From Nymphalis io (taxonomy: Eukaryota; Arthropoda; Insecta; Lepidoptera; Nymphalidae): a stretch of 64,000 bases of DNA. Below, one piece after another: positions 47,547-58,248 of this stretch. The notes beneath the pieces are model-generated. The model was not told the DNA's origin. It made no database searches and was given only the letters and a program-made list of their open reading frames with translations. The position numbers and the translations under genes were made by a program. The DNA lies in contig NC_065904.1 in NCBI RefSeq assembly GCF_905147045.1, positions 11,904,001-11,968,000 of the forward strand, read 5' to 3'. The first letter of the stretch is position 1. Each line of letters opens with the position of its first letter.

Positions 47547-49029
47547 GTTACATCTGAGGTTGTTCTAGCTGAAACTGCTAATGAATATGCTGGCCGAGTG
47601 TTAAGTTTGTATACTCCATTCACCAACTGTGCTATGCCAATCAACTCGTTCTGCCGATTTCTGATGTAACAATGTTCTTGTTGGAAACTTACTTTGTTGC
47701 CATGCTTTATCAACTGGCTGACCGACAAAAGGTTAGTAGTAAGATCTGGTATACATAACACATCCTTGACCAAAATATCATGTTCTGAATTCTCAACAAC
47801 CGTCGTAATCTGTGTATCTCCTGAACACAACACTGGCATAATTGTTTTATTAGCAACTATAATCTCCTTTGTTGTTCGGTTATGTGACGTATTTTTAATG
47901 TTTTCCTGACATATTATCATGTGATTGCTGGCTCCCGAATCGATATACCATTCTTGCTTACTGAAACTGCCATTGAGGAAAACTGCACTAAATGCATTTA
48001 CTTGCTTTTCTTTACTTTGTGGGCACTGGTTTTTATAATGACCAATTTGTTTACATTTGTAACATTTAATAGGTTTGACAGGTCGATTTGACATTGACGT
48101 ATCTCCAGTTTTGCCAATTTTTTTTCGTTGCCAGTTTTTAGCCGTTATAAATGCACTTTCTGTTTCAGTACTGCCGACATTATCACTCATGTCCATCAAT
48201 TTTGTTTTTATCACGTCAGCGGAAATGGCGATACCTGAGTGCTCTATGGCCATTATCATTGGCGAAAATTTGTCGGGTAGTTCCGCCAATAACAATGAAC
48301 CTACCCATTCTTCATTAATATCAAAGCCGGTTCCTTTCAATTTATGCGCCGTATCAATGAGCTGAGTTATGTACGCCGTCATTGAATCGCAATTTTGGAG
48401 CCGTATAGAGATGAGAGTTCGCAACAAACTGATTCTGCGTGTAAAACCCGAATCATCAAACAGCGATTTTAGCTTTGTCCAAACACCGTGCACTGTTTTT
48501 TCACACTTTATATGCACATACAGTAACAGCCTGTAAATGTCCCACTGCTGGGCTGAGGCCTCCTCTCCCTTTTTTGAGGAGAAGGTTTGGAGCTTATTCC
48601 ACCACGCTGCTCCAGTGCGGGTTGGTAGAATACACATGTGGCAGAATTTCGATGAAATTAGACACATGCAGGTTTCCTCACGATGTTTTCCTTCACCGAA
48701 AAGCACGAGATGAATTATAAACAGAAATTAAGCACATGTAAATTCAGAGGTGCTTGCCCGGGTTTGAACCCACGTTCATCGGTTAAGATTCACGCGTTCT
48801 TACCACTGGGCCATCTCGACATCTTTATATGCACATACAAGGATGAATCGATGGTCATTACTAATTTCGCTTTTGCCTTTTGATCTTCGACGCTAGTTGC
48901 TGCTTCGCCATCTTTCTTGTTGATATCTACGCCTTCCAATATCATAAAATTCTCAACCGCGAACGCCCACTCGTCGTAGTTTTCGCGTCCCTTGAGTTTA
49001 GGAACATTTACGATGTAACTACCAGCCAT
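47507..49029 (-). pseudogene. copia gag and protease, split by SINE
   Basis: The start is MAGSYIVNVPKLKGRENYDE at 49029, about 55 bases after the primer-binding site. After SSLYVHIK the frame enters an S-A SINE (48523-48822) and resumes at CEKTVHGVWTKLKS. A zinc knuckle CYKCKQIGHYKNQCP (CX2CX4HX4C) marks nucleocapsid, and EWYIDSGASNHMI carries the aspartic protease DSG active site. The frame ends at 47507 after a shift near the integrase junction. The apparent 399-residue frame starting at 48706 has SINE-coded residues at its front; the true N-terminus is at 49029. Confidence 0.88.
48523..48822 (-). mobile_element. S-A SINE inside copia gag
   Basis: Minus-strand copy of 300 bp flanked by a perfect 17-bp duplication, ctttatatgcacataca (48506-48522, 48823-48839). 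Intact tRNA-like head with B box GGTTCAAACCC. Nearly identical to 44943-45257. Confidence 0.94.
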
Positions 49030-49068
49030 TTCACTGCAGAAAACTAATACTTTTTTCTGAATTTAGCG

Positions 49069-49085
49069 GGTCTGGGCCCATAACC
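49069..49085 (-). other. copia primer-binding site
   Basis: Directly inside the 5' LTR the minus strand reads GGTTATGGGCCCAGACC. This matches what I recall for Drosophila copia, which is primed by an internal cut of initiator tRNA-Met. It supports the copia-lineage call. Confidence 0.85.
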
Positions 49086-49230
49086 TAATGAAACACTCGT
49101 TGAGTTTTTACAGACTAAACAGTTTTTATTTGAACGGAAGACACAATGACAGAACAAATAGGGTTGACATACCTAGAGACAGATGTTGCTAGTAGTAGTT
49201 AAATTATTATTTCGTTATATAAATCTAACA
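49086..49230 (-). promoter_or_regulatory. copia 5' LTR (145 bp)
   Basis: Upstream LTR of the minus-strand element. It should contain the promoter, though no clear TATA box is obvious. One difference from the 3' LTR. Confidence 0.93.
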
Positions 49231-49235
49231 AGCAA

Positions 49236-50300
49236 CGTGGACCACATCCATACTGTTCGGCAGATTGTGCAGAAGACCGAAGAATACAATCAGCCGCTGT
49301 GTATGGCATTTGTGGACTACGAGAAAGCCTTCGACTCCGTCTAAACCTGGGCAGTGCTCGACTTATTGCACAGATGTCATATCGACTGGAGATATATCGC
49401 GAGGTACTGAGATGTCTGTACAACGCCGCTACAATGACTGTCCACATCCAGGACTGTAAGACGAAGGCGATCCAACTGCGCAGAGGGGTGAGACAGAGGG
49501 ATGTAATATCCCCGAAACTGTTCACCAACGCGTTGGAAGACGTTTTCAAGACGCTGGATTGGACTGGGTATGGAGTCAATGTAAACGGCGAGTACATCTC
49601 ACACTTTCGATTTGCCGACGATATCGTCATCATAGCAGAGTCGCTGGAACAACTTACCGAAATGCTGCGTAGCCTAGGCGAGTCCTCCCGGTGTGTCGGT
49701 CTCGGTATGAACTTGGACAAGACCAAGGTCATGTTCAATAGCCATACCGTGCCGGGACCGATATACGTCGAGGGGAAACCTCTCGAAGTTGTTAGTGAAT
49801 ATACCTACCTAGGACAGATAATAGAAGTCGATAGGAACAACTTCGAGAAGGAAGCCGATCGAAGAATTCGCTTGGGATGGGCAGCATTTGGCAACCTTCG
49901 TCAAGTCCTCAAGTCGTCTATACCGCAATGTTTGAAGACGAAAGTCTTCAACCAATGCGTCTTACCTGCCATGACATACGGTGCCGAAACGTGGACACTA
50001 ACTGCACGACTAGTCCACAAATTCAAAGTCGCTCAGCGTGCTATGGAGCGAGCTATGCTGGGAGTATCTTTGAAGGATAAGATCAGAAATGAGATTATCC
50101 GGAAAAGAAATGGAGTCACCGACATAGCTTGTAAAATTAGCAGGCTGAAGTGGCAGTGGGCTGGTCACGTATGTCGTAGGACCGATGGCCGTTGGAGCAG
50201 ACGAGTCCTAGAGTGGAGACCCCGAATCGGCAAGCGCAGCGTAGGGCGCACTCCAGCCAGGTGGACCGACGACCTTAAGAAGGCGGCGGGCACCAACTAG
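49236..50300 (+). pseudogene. RTE LINE RT, C-terminal part
   Basis: Continuation of the frame at 42911-44362 beyond the copia insertion. It resumes with VDHIHTVRQIVQKTEEYNQP and the catalytic MAFVDYEKAFDSV, then meets a TAA stop at about 49342-49344 where a Glu codon is expected, and a frameshift near 49400. The remaining frame holds GVRQRDVISPKLF, the catalytic FRFADDIVII, TYLGQII, GAETWTLTARLVHKF and the terminal WQWAGHVCRRTDGRWSRR region. The stop and shift show this LINE was inactive or has decayed since. Confidence 0.85.
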
Positions 50301-50385
50301 ATGCGGAAGGCGGAGGACAGGGAGCTTTGGCGCACCTTGAGAGATGCCTATGTTCAGCAGTGGACAACGATTGTCTGTTGATTGA

Positions 50386-51404
50386 TATTACTTGTTAAAT
50401 GCCTTATCAATATATAAGTAAAAAAAAACATATTGGTACAATTAATATATCTAATAAAACCAAAGTAACCATCTGGTGTATACCCAACTGCTTGCTGCTG
50501 GGTTAAGGCTTCTCCTACTTTTCAGAAGAAAGTTTTGGATTCTCATCACATACATGTAGGATTCCTCACGATATATCTTCAATCAAACCATATAAAATGA
50601 AGACTATTATTGCTTTACAGAAACAAATATAGTTGATAGTAAAATATTTTGTTACATTGTGACTTACGTCACTTTAATTTGGCAAGCGGCACTTGACACG
50701 AGCCGCGGTCGGAGCGAGCCGAGATAATTACTGGATATTTGATCATTACACAGCTCATTTAATCGTAAAGAGAACTACGACGATATATACCAATGTATGC
50801 TTATACTATAGAAAATTAAATACGAGTATGTACCTTATTTAAATTAGTTTTAATACTATTTCTGTAACTTTTTCTATTATATAACCATCAAGACAGAGTT
50901 CAAAATACAAGATGATTTCAAAACGGGTTAAAAATATGACGGCAACTGCGATAGATCAGCGGCACGCCCCTCATCGGTAGGAACTTCTGGTACAGGGTTC
51001 ATGGCGTAGGTTTCAGGCAATTAACCACAAAGGTACAGTATGATAATTCTTGTATTTTATGTAGGTTCAGCAATCACAAATTACAAAGTACTACTATACT
51101 ATAACTATCAGAGTTGCATGAACCAATGGTCCCGTTTGGAAGGTCCGAAAGATTCCGATCACGTGACTTATTACGTCACGGCATTCACACCCCACCGTTA
51201 CAACAAAATCAACTGAGTTATTAATTATTCATAATCGACAACAAATACATAAAGGAAGTAGAAAAGGAAGATGTGAGTAAATCTAAATTAAGTCAATCTT
51301 ACTTTTCAATTAAAACTATATTTATTATAAAAAAACATTATTGATATAGAAAAGCATATACGGACATATGGGACTAGTGGTGACAAAATAATGTTTATCA
51401 ACCA
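50386..51404. other. No gene; S-A relic
   Basis: Positions 50483-50600 are a minus-strand S-A 3' fragment (ttgctgctgggttaaggctt, aggattcctcacgatatatc). A GC-richer patch at 50690-50735 has no assigned role. The remainder is AT-rich. Confidence 0.45.
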
Positions 51405-51570
51405 TAGGCGTTCCCAGTGTAAGTAATATAAACTTACAATTATGGATCTACTATGTTACATCCCTTGTGCCTGTAATAATACTGGTCGACTCACCTTTCA
51501 AGCCAGAACACGGCAAATTATTTCAATATATTATTGTTTGGCGCTAGAATAACTAATAATTGGGTGACAA
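51405..51570 (-). mobile_element. S-B relic, diverged
   Basis: Minus-strand pieces (atcccttgtgcctgtaataa, actcacctttcaagccagaa, then ttgtttggcgctagaataac) follow the S-B order with many changes. Confidence 0.55.
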
Positions 51571-52476
51571 ACGTGCACAATGCTCCTATTTATACATTAC
51601 TCTGCGTGTTTAAATTCGTATGTTTCCAACATTGTTATTGCATGGATGTGGATTTCTGAATCTCATCACTTTGAATCGCTGATCGAAAAACTTGACTACA
51701 TTTACATAATAAGATCAGCCGAGTGGACGAGCTGTTAGCACTTCATGTGAAAACGACTCCAGACTAAATTCTACTTTATTTCTCACGTAACTAACGTCAA
51801 AGTTGCTAAATTAGAAATTTATACACTAGCCACGGAGAAAAAGGTTTTATGCCGATTAAGTTCTTAAATCTATAGAAATTAGGGTCACATTGCTGTGACT
51901 TTGTGTGGGTGTGGTGATCTGTTTGTTAAGTAAATCACAGCGCAGTATATCCCGGATTGGTTCTAATGACTTATCGAGGTCGATAGTGAGATTTCATTTA
52001 TTTTTCTTTACTTCCGTCGAATGCATTTTTACAACGTTTTGATTTTCTAGAAAATTATTTTTTATTTATATCTCGAAGTTACACTGAGCAGGCTATTTAT
52101 CTTACAAATGCTATTTAAGTACGGGTCGTTCACACCTGTTTCAGTCGTTATCCATAAAGGTTTGTAGTATATTACACGACTAAATCTATTACATATATAT
52201 GGAGAGTTAGCGAGCAATAATTTAGTTTATTTTAAAGAATGGATAATAATACCTCGTTGATGTTTCTTCATTTATTTCAATAGTACAAGAGGTAATTAGT
52301 TAAACAAGGACGTGTCTTCTATTGAATTTCAAAAAATGGTGACAGAAAGAAAGAAATCAGTAAGTGTTCAACTTAACACCCGCTAACCAAACTTTATAAC
52401 TAACTAAATTGCTTAAATGTCGACATTATCCGATGGTTTCACGTGTAATTACTTACAATTCGTGCGGGACGGTGAA
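51571..52476. other. No gene seen
   Basis: AT-rich. A tRNA-like gccgagtggacgagctgtta at about 51718 is probably a degraded SINE head. Confidence 0.3.
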
Positions 52477-52513
52477 CATTAAACTACTGTATAGGATATA
52501 CAGTAGTTTAATG
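52477..52513. repeat. Perfect 17-bp hairpin with 3-nt loop
   Basis: cattaaactactgtata and its exact complement are separated by gga. It ends five bases before the RTE tail at 52518. Confidence 0.9.
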
Positions 52514-52517
52514 GTTA

Positions 52518-52586
52518 CGGGATGGTTGGCGTTCTATGGGGGAGGCTTTCGTCCAGCAGTGGACGGCAAAAGGCTGAAAAAAAATA
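52518..52586 (+). mobile_element. RTE LINE 3' tail fragment
   Basis: About 69 bp matching the 3' end of the minus-strand RTE at 59318-60564 (ggatggttggcgttctatgg, ggaggctttcgtccagcagt), ending in an A run. It is an extreme 5'-truncation, typical of LINE insertions. Confidence 0.8.
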
Positions 52587-53630
52587 GGATAAAATTCCAC
52601 CTCATATTAATCCACTAAGGTACGCTCGAGCATTGAGATAATCTCAAAATAACAAAAACCTTCTCCTAACTTCGATCAGTAACGGAACATACAGGCTGCT
52701 ACCGACTGTGCTCATTTATCATTGAATAGCATGTTAATATTAGTATATTCCAATCAAAGGAGTTGAGGTAAATAAACAACCTTAACATTCATACATAGGT
52801 ACCGCCCACATTACATGTCCCTTACATACATCTTAGTTCTCAAAGTTAGTGGCGCGCGAACGATTCAATTTCCTACCCGCAAGCGTGCCTATTGAACAAA
52901 GACTCTTTATTGGCTAATGGCTAGCTTACACGACTGCAAATCTCTTAGTCTCGAGCTTTATTTCTAGGTCGAATAAAACAGTTACAAAAAACGTATTAAA
53001 GCCGTTTGTCCAGCGTCTGATCTCACTTCGATCGTGACGGATTCCGTTTCCTAGGACTATAAGAAAATAGATAGTGCACATATATATATTTATTTGCGCG
53101 AACAATTGTGCCATTTAGTACCTCAAGCACGGATGGCTAGACGTTGAGACTGGACTGGAGAAAACATCTTGAAAATATTATATTCATGACCCCATGGCTT
53201 TGTTATGACAAAATTATGATTTTGTTAATCGTAGTAGGAGAGAAAACTAGCTATTCGGCCATCTAATGGTAATTGGTATTTGGATTTTTGTGATGTTACG
53301 TGATGTTACCGCTGGTACAAAATTTATTTTCCACTGTAAATAATCTATAGTTACTCCGTTTCATAATATTACATAACGTGTATTAATCATTTATTGTCAA
53401 ATTTTGTAACAAGAATTGTGAGCCGTTCTTACATTATCCGTAGACCCGTGACGGTATCTAAGACATTAGTCTCTTGTGGCTGTAATTACTCTGACCGAGT
53501 GACTTTCACATCGGAACACGGCAATAAAAAGTACTAAGTTTGTCGGTAGAATAACGAGGATACTTCTGAATAATTGAGGAACGATTTATAGTAAACTGCA
53601 TTTTCTTTATTGCTTTTTAATATAACAAAC
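52587..53630. other. Old SINE relics, no gene
   Basis: A diverged plus-strand S-D piece at about 52982-53150 (taaagccgtttgtccagcgt, atagatagtgcacatatata). Diverged minus-strand S-B pieces at about 53265-53290 and 53440-53575 (tgtggctgtaattactctga, tcggtagaataacg), and perhaps 52795-52870. Nothing coding. Confidence 0.45.
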
Positions 53631-53880
53631 GTAGCAGCTTGAGAATGTACCTCTGTTAAGATAAAGCCTCATATCTCTTTGAGAAGAAGAATTAGAGCTT
53701 ATGTAACCACGCTGCTTTAATGCGGGTTAGCGGATACACAAATGGTTGAATTTAAATGAAATAATAAAATAATAATGAGACATATGCAGGTTTTCTTACG
53801 ATGCTTTATTTCACTGCTTCTCATGAAAACTCAGTGTTGCTTGCCTGAGTTTGATTCGTGGTCATCGGTCAAAATTCACT
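53631..53880 (-). mobile_element. S-A SINE, old copy
   Basis: Nearly full length but diverged and with a (TAA)-rich insertion near 53762. The blocks gaagaagaattagagcttat and ccacgctgctttaatgcggg identify it. Confidence 0.7.
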
Positions 53881-54623
53881 ATCAAATTCACAATCAGTGA
53901 GCCGTTGATCGCGGCTCAAATGTTGTGAGTACTCCTTTTGGTTGAAAATTTTAATAAAACGTATATGATGTGGTATGGTTCGAACTTTTTTTTTTCTTCT
54001 CTTATTTACACATTGTATTTATTGATAACACTAGAGATCGCCAATGGCGAATAAACTGAAAAAAATGTGATGCCCCGCTACGATTTTATAAAAAAATAAA
54101 ACTATAAATACTGTGTTGTATTATCAACAAAAAAAAACAAAAGAAAATTACAGGGAAAACAAAAGAAATGTTACAATAGTCGGTGTTATAGCTAAAACAG
54201 CAATCACTTGCAGTCAACCTTTGGGTACAGGAATTGTTATAATAAAATGGTCGCGGCTAAAAGGTGAACGTATGTTAGAAAATAAAAAAGAGAAAAATAA
54301 TAAAAATAATAGTTGCCTATTATTTATATTATATTATTATATATTATTTTTATATTATTTACACAAACAAATAAATTGGTCTGAGAATAATAATATAATA
54401 TTATTTTATATCATGCTATTTAAATGAAACCCTAAATTTTCTCAGTAACTGATAGCTACGAAAATATACGTTGATTTTGTCACGCAGTCTTCGTACGCGT
54501 ATCTTTATGTCACGCTATGATTGTTACGAAAACAAACACTTTATAAAGTTACGCTCAACTAACTTAACTGTTGTTGTAAAACTAACATTAACGGGTACGC
54601 TTATTAAGTTTTATTGTAAATTA

Positions 54624-55112
54624 GTCGAGATAGCTTAGTGGCTAGAATACGTGAAACTAGAACGAAGAGTGCGGGTTCAAGCTTTTGAATTTTCATTTGC
54701 TTTTTTTTTTTATAGAATAGGAAGGTGGACGAGCATATGGGCCACCTGATGGTAAGTGGTCACCAAACGCCCTTAGACATTGGCATTGTAAGAAATGTCA
54801 ACCATCGCTTACTTAGCCAATGCGCCACCAACCTTGGGAACTAAGATTTTATGTCCCTTGTGCCTGTAATTATACTGGTTCACTCACCCTTCAAACCGGA
54901 ACACAACAATATCAAGTATTGCTGTTTTGCGGTAGAATATCTGATGAGTGGGTGGTACCTACCCAGACGAGCTTGCACAAAGCCCTACCACCAGTAAATT
55001 ATTTGTGTTCATTATTCATCTTGTCCAATTTATGGTCGACAGTGAATGTATGTGTTACATGAAATTCTGCAGCATGTCTATCCACGAACCCACATTGGAC
55101 TAGTGTGGTGAA
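54624..55112 (+). mobile_element. Old S-A SINE split by S-B
   Basis: The head piece 54624-54700 (gtcgagatagcttagtggct, B-box relic gcgggttcaagctt) continues at 54998-55112 (ttgtgttcattattcatctt, ctatccacgaacccacattg), with the S-B copy between them. Confidence 0.7.
54701..54994 (-). mobile_element. S-B retroposon, full length, inside S-A
   Basis: The minus-strand copy is led by its poly-A (plus-strand T run 54701-54711), then the tail block (ccacctgatggtaagtgg) and the complete body to gcttgcacaaagccctacca. Very similar to the plus copy at 4796-5083. Confidence 0.85.
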
Positions 55113-55380
55113 CAGTGGCGTAGATTACCCCTTCCAACAGATGAAGGGGCCCCCATCAAATTTTGAAAATGTGAATTTAGCGCCTCGACCGTCAAAAAGT
55201 GAAACTACCTATTCCAAATGTGTATAATATTTTTATTTCTTCCCAGGACATTTAAAGTATGATCTTAGAGTTTGGGTGAGATTTTGGATAATATTTTAAG
55301 ATCCTTTTTTTACTCGGATTCGGCCCCTGTACCATGGAGGCCCCGTATCTTTGATACGGCTAATACGCCGATAGCTCAAG
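55113..55380. mobile_element. Possible hAT-like MITE
   Basis: Starts cagtggcgta and ends with the roughly inverted tacgccgatag, with internal ggggcccc-type blocks, a layout I associate with small hAT elements. Terminal repeats match only about 7 of 10 bases and I see no 8-bp duplication. Confidence 0.3.
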
Positions 55381-55896
55381 AGGAGGCTTTTCACATCAGC
55401 TTGACAATTTCAAAATATTATTTTAAACGAACATATATGATGTTTGCATATATATATAGAACAACAAAAATATCAGGAATGATTCGCAACAAGGTCAAGG
55501 AATGACAAACTCGTGCTGAACTTTAATGAGCCGTCACAGCAACTATTCTCATTTGACGCAGTCGGGTTGTTTGTCGACGCTGCGGCCTCAAGCGAGCGAC
55601 GCGCGCTCATGCTCCGCTGTGAACTTTTATTCATTCTTACTTCTTTTAGTTAAATTCACACATGTCAATGAACAAATACATTCTTTTTATAATAAAGGTA
55701 TACAGAGCCGATAGTCCAGTGATTATAATATGTTAATTTTAAAATAAGGACGCGGAGTCAAATACGGGAAAAATTTTAGTTTTTTTGTGTTGACACGATG
55801 CAGCAACGGTGAAATGTTTGTTCTCTGTGAGAGAATTATAAGAATATAATTAAGTTTATTTCTGAAAAACACTTTTATAACTATTTTGTTTTGTAA
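55381..55896. other. No gene; small CpG-rich patch
   Basis: A CpG-rich patch at about 55555-55620 (cgctgcggcctcaagcgagc) without a long frame; possible SINE head relic near 55705. Confidence 0.3.
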
Positions 55897-55910
55897 CAAT
55901 TAAAATGTTT

Positions 55911-56037
55911 TTTTTTATAGATTAGTGGTCACCAACGGCCGTAGATAGCAGTGGTATTATAAGAAATGTTAACGATCGCTAACATCGCCAATGCGCCACC
56001 AACCTTGGGAGCTATGATGTTATGTCCCTTGTGCCTG
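55911..56037 (-). mobile_element. S-B retroposon, 5'-truncated, with TSD
   Basis: 127-bp minus-strand 3' end of S-B led by its poly-A. The perfect 14-bp duplication caattaaaatgttt (55897-55910, 56038-56051) flanks it. It shows that S-B integrates with LINE-type duplications and 5' truncation. Confidence 0.88.
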
Positions 56038-56051
56038 CAATTAAAATGTTT

Positions 56052-56738
56052 ATAATAAATAGAATTTTCACTTTACAGGGCGATAATAAGGACCAACTCG
56101 ACAAAACGTTATGAATTTACTCAACATTTGTATTCAGCATGATTTCTGATACTGTAATGTAATTGCACGCAACGTACAATCGCTTCAATTCGCTTGTTAT
56201 CTTGCAAGATCACAGGACTAGACTAAGGCGAATTATCAAACCTTGCCTTTAATTTTAATTATTTGCAACATGTTAAAGAAAAATCTAATCAAAAATTTTA
56301 TTCAATATCGTATCACTGCGTATTGATCGTCGAAAATCACCACCGGGCCAGAAAGAAATACCTAAATTGACTTTTATTTGAAATTTACTGAAGCGAAGCA
56401 AACACCTTCCCAAAATGTGTTATCGTTATAAAAATCAAGTTTTATAATAATCGTTAGCTCACAAAGGTTGTTTAAAAAATCATACCAAGTAATTTTTTTA
56501 GACTATATTTTGTTTTGCATACGTTGTCCCTCAAAATCATAACCAAGCCTCGTATTATCGAATGACAGATATTCTTTATATTGATGGTATGTACGAGTAG
56601 GTTACAATTTCGGACACTATTATTTATTTACATAAATTTGTCTAATATATAGAAATTAGACAATATACAACTCATTTCAAATGAAACAACTCATATAATA
56701 ATGATCGTTCTTCACTTGAGAAGTTCGTTTGATCGTTT
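56052..56738. other. No gene seen
   Basis: AT-rich; nothing recognised. Confidence 0.35.
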
Positions 56739-56783
56739 ATTATATTTCGTTGTTTCATTCTTCAGATATAATTAACTAGGTAG
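56739..56783 (+). repeat. Left inverted repeat of the recombinase element
   Basis: 45 bp, complementary to 58204-58248 with one mismatch (near the outer end: g against a in ttcgttgtttc). Confidence 0.9.
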
Positions 56784-56926
56784 ATGTTTAGAGATATCCA
56801 AGTTTTGCTAATTGTCATAAATAAAATCACCATTAATAAATCAAAAGCTTTATTCTTTAGCTTTATTATTATAATAATATTATTTATTTATTTATTTTTA
56901 TACAATGTTAGCAAATTTATATAAAT

Positions 56927-57935
56927 TTAATTGCTATTAGGAATTATTATAGATCTTGCGAAACTGTCACGATTCTCGATTCGTCGATCGTAAAACTTAG
57001 CAAACGATTCGGAATTGGTGGTCCAGCCGGCCGTCTTACGAATCATCTCCACAGAAAGGCCCGCAGCACGAGCAGCTGATGCAGCTGCGTGTCTTGTGCT
57101 ATGTGTAATAAATGCTGACATATTTATTCCACATAAGTTCATAGCTTGTTTGATTCAACGACCGATAGTTTGGGACGTGACAACTTTGTAAGGTCTTCTC
57201 AAAGTAATAAGCAAGTTATCTACATTACAAGGCCTTAAAGCTTTAGTCCTAGCTATAAAGTCAACTAAAGCCCTAGCCGGACATATGCTTGGTTTTTCTA
57301 AAAAATAAGGCAATATAAGAATTGGGTGATTTTTTCCTGCTCCTGAAGTTTTAATTATATCGAGTATATAAATTCTCTTTGAAAGTATTCAATATTACTT
57401 ATTTTCATTAAAGAAAATGTTTGTAATATATGTGCAGTACATAAAGTTAATAGTATAACAAGTTTCTTTATAAGTTTTTCTAAAGTTAGGTCTTGATTAG
57501 GGTACCAATTATCCAAAGTATTTAGTACTACTTGTGGGTCCCAAATATGTCTGTATTTAGGTACACTAGATCTTAGTTTATAAACATCTTTCAATACTCG
57601 CGAAATACACTCATCTTATATAGGTAATATTATTACCCAGAAGTAACGACAATGCTGAGCGGTGACAGTTAAGAGATCCATAAGAATCGCCTTTGTGATA
57701 CCGATTCGCTATAAATGACATCACGACATGAACCAATGGATCCGTTGGGTTAAACTTATTCATAGTACAAAAATTCCGCTATAATTTGTAAGTTACGTTA
57801 TACTGACGAATAGTGTTGCCTGATAATGATGCATAAGCAAGATCTAGCGCTTGGTCGGGAACACCACTCTTGGAGAATGCGAGCCGCAAAGTATGGCTGC
57901 TCCCAGGGTAGGCTGTAGGCTCTGTTCTTGCTTCT
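56927..57935 (-). pseudogene. Tyrosine recombinase pseudogene (DIRS/Crypton-like)
   Basis: Enzymes of this type cut and rejoin DNA through a catalytic Tyr. On the minus strand, N-terminal core-binding text is readable in pieces: SHTLRLAFSKSGVPDQALDL and YASLSGNTIRQYNVTY near 57895-57790, then IANRYHKGDSYGSLNCHRSA near 57725-57670. The catalytic part begins near 57600 (RSSVPKYRHIWDP, DLTLEKLIKKLVILLTLCTAH). Box I should have Arg after CTAH; here the codon at 57427-57429 gives Ile. Box II HSTRH is at about 57103-57089, the W of KTAGW follows, and the nucleophile FAKFYDR lies at about 56992. At least two stops or frameshifts (near 57785, 57613 and 57355-57142) break it. A possible 3' splice site (tttatatgacag) precedes the first readable part, so an intron is conceivable. 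Confidence 0.8.
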
Positions 57936-58203
57936 GCGATCTGTCATATAAAATAATGGTATTATTAATAAATACCATTTCAGATTTTAGTCATTTTTTA
58001 ATAATGGGAATTAAGGCTGGGAGGGCCAGTAAGGAAATACAAAGATTCCGGTAGATTTTAAAATTAATGGAAAGAATGAGGCTTAAACCGAGCGCAGGAC
58101 CGATGAAGTTAATAATGTAGTTACATAGAAAGTTACTTTTTATTTTGTACCGCAGTAAAAAAAAAACTCTTAATATGCGACGTTACCTTGAAGGTTAGAA
58201 GGA

Positions 58204-58248
58204 CTACCTAGTTAATTATATCTGAAGAATGAAATAACGAAATATAAT
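58204..58248 (-). repeat. Right inverted repeat of the recombinase element
   Basis: 45 bp, complementary to 56739-56783. Confidence 0.9.

Larger units (their letters stand above)
44364..49230 (-). mobile_element. copia-class LTR retrotransposon
   Basis: Complete in outline, on the minus strand: 145-bp LTRs at both ends, primer-binding site, gag-protease-integrase-RT-RNase H order, polypurine tract and a 5-bp target duplication (agcaa). The LTRs differ at one base in 145. The interior carries two SINE insertions (44943-45257 and 48523-48822), frameshifts and an integrase deletion. It lies antisense inside the RTE LINE's RT. Confidence 0.94.
42735..50385 (+). mobile_element. RTE-clade LINE split by a copia element
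   Basis: The host LINE occupies 42735-44363 and 49236-50385. The 5' untranslated part begins near gccatggagttccggcttag and includes a 10-C run at about 42843-42854. The 3' end is near ttcagcagtggacaacgatt. Removing 44364-49235 rejoins the ORF in the expected order (...EQAGFRSGTA, then VDHIHTVRQI...). The 5-bp duplication agcaa (44359-44363, 49231-49235) marks the copia insertion. Confidence 0.88.
56739..58248 (-). mobile_element. Tyrosine-recombinase element with 45-bp inverted repeats
   Basis: Inverted repeats 56739-56783 and 58204-58248 are 45 bp long with a single mismatch (outer end attatatttcgtt, inner end ttaactaggtag). Between them lies one recognisable gene relic, a tyrosine recombinase, and no reverse transcriptase. 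No flanking target duplication is evident. DIRS-group retroelements have inverted terminal repeats and make no duplications, but also carry RT-RNase H-methylase genes; Cryptons carry only the recombinase but, as known to me, lack such inverted repeats. Confidence 0.72.

Noticed and set aside
48475..48840. Start of the 399-residue copia frame at 48706
   Set aside because: The first residues are coded by the inserted SINE; the true gag start is at 49029.
54113..54427. 104-codon Lys/Asn/Ile/Tyr-rich frame
   Set aside because: Low-complexity AT-rich translation without motif or context; judged chance.
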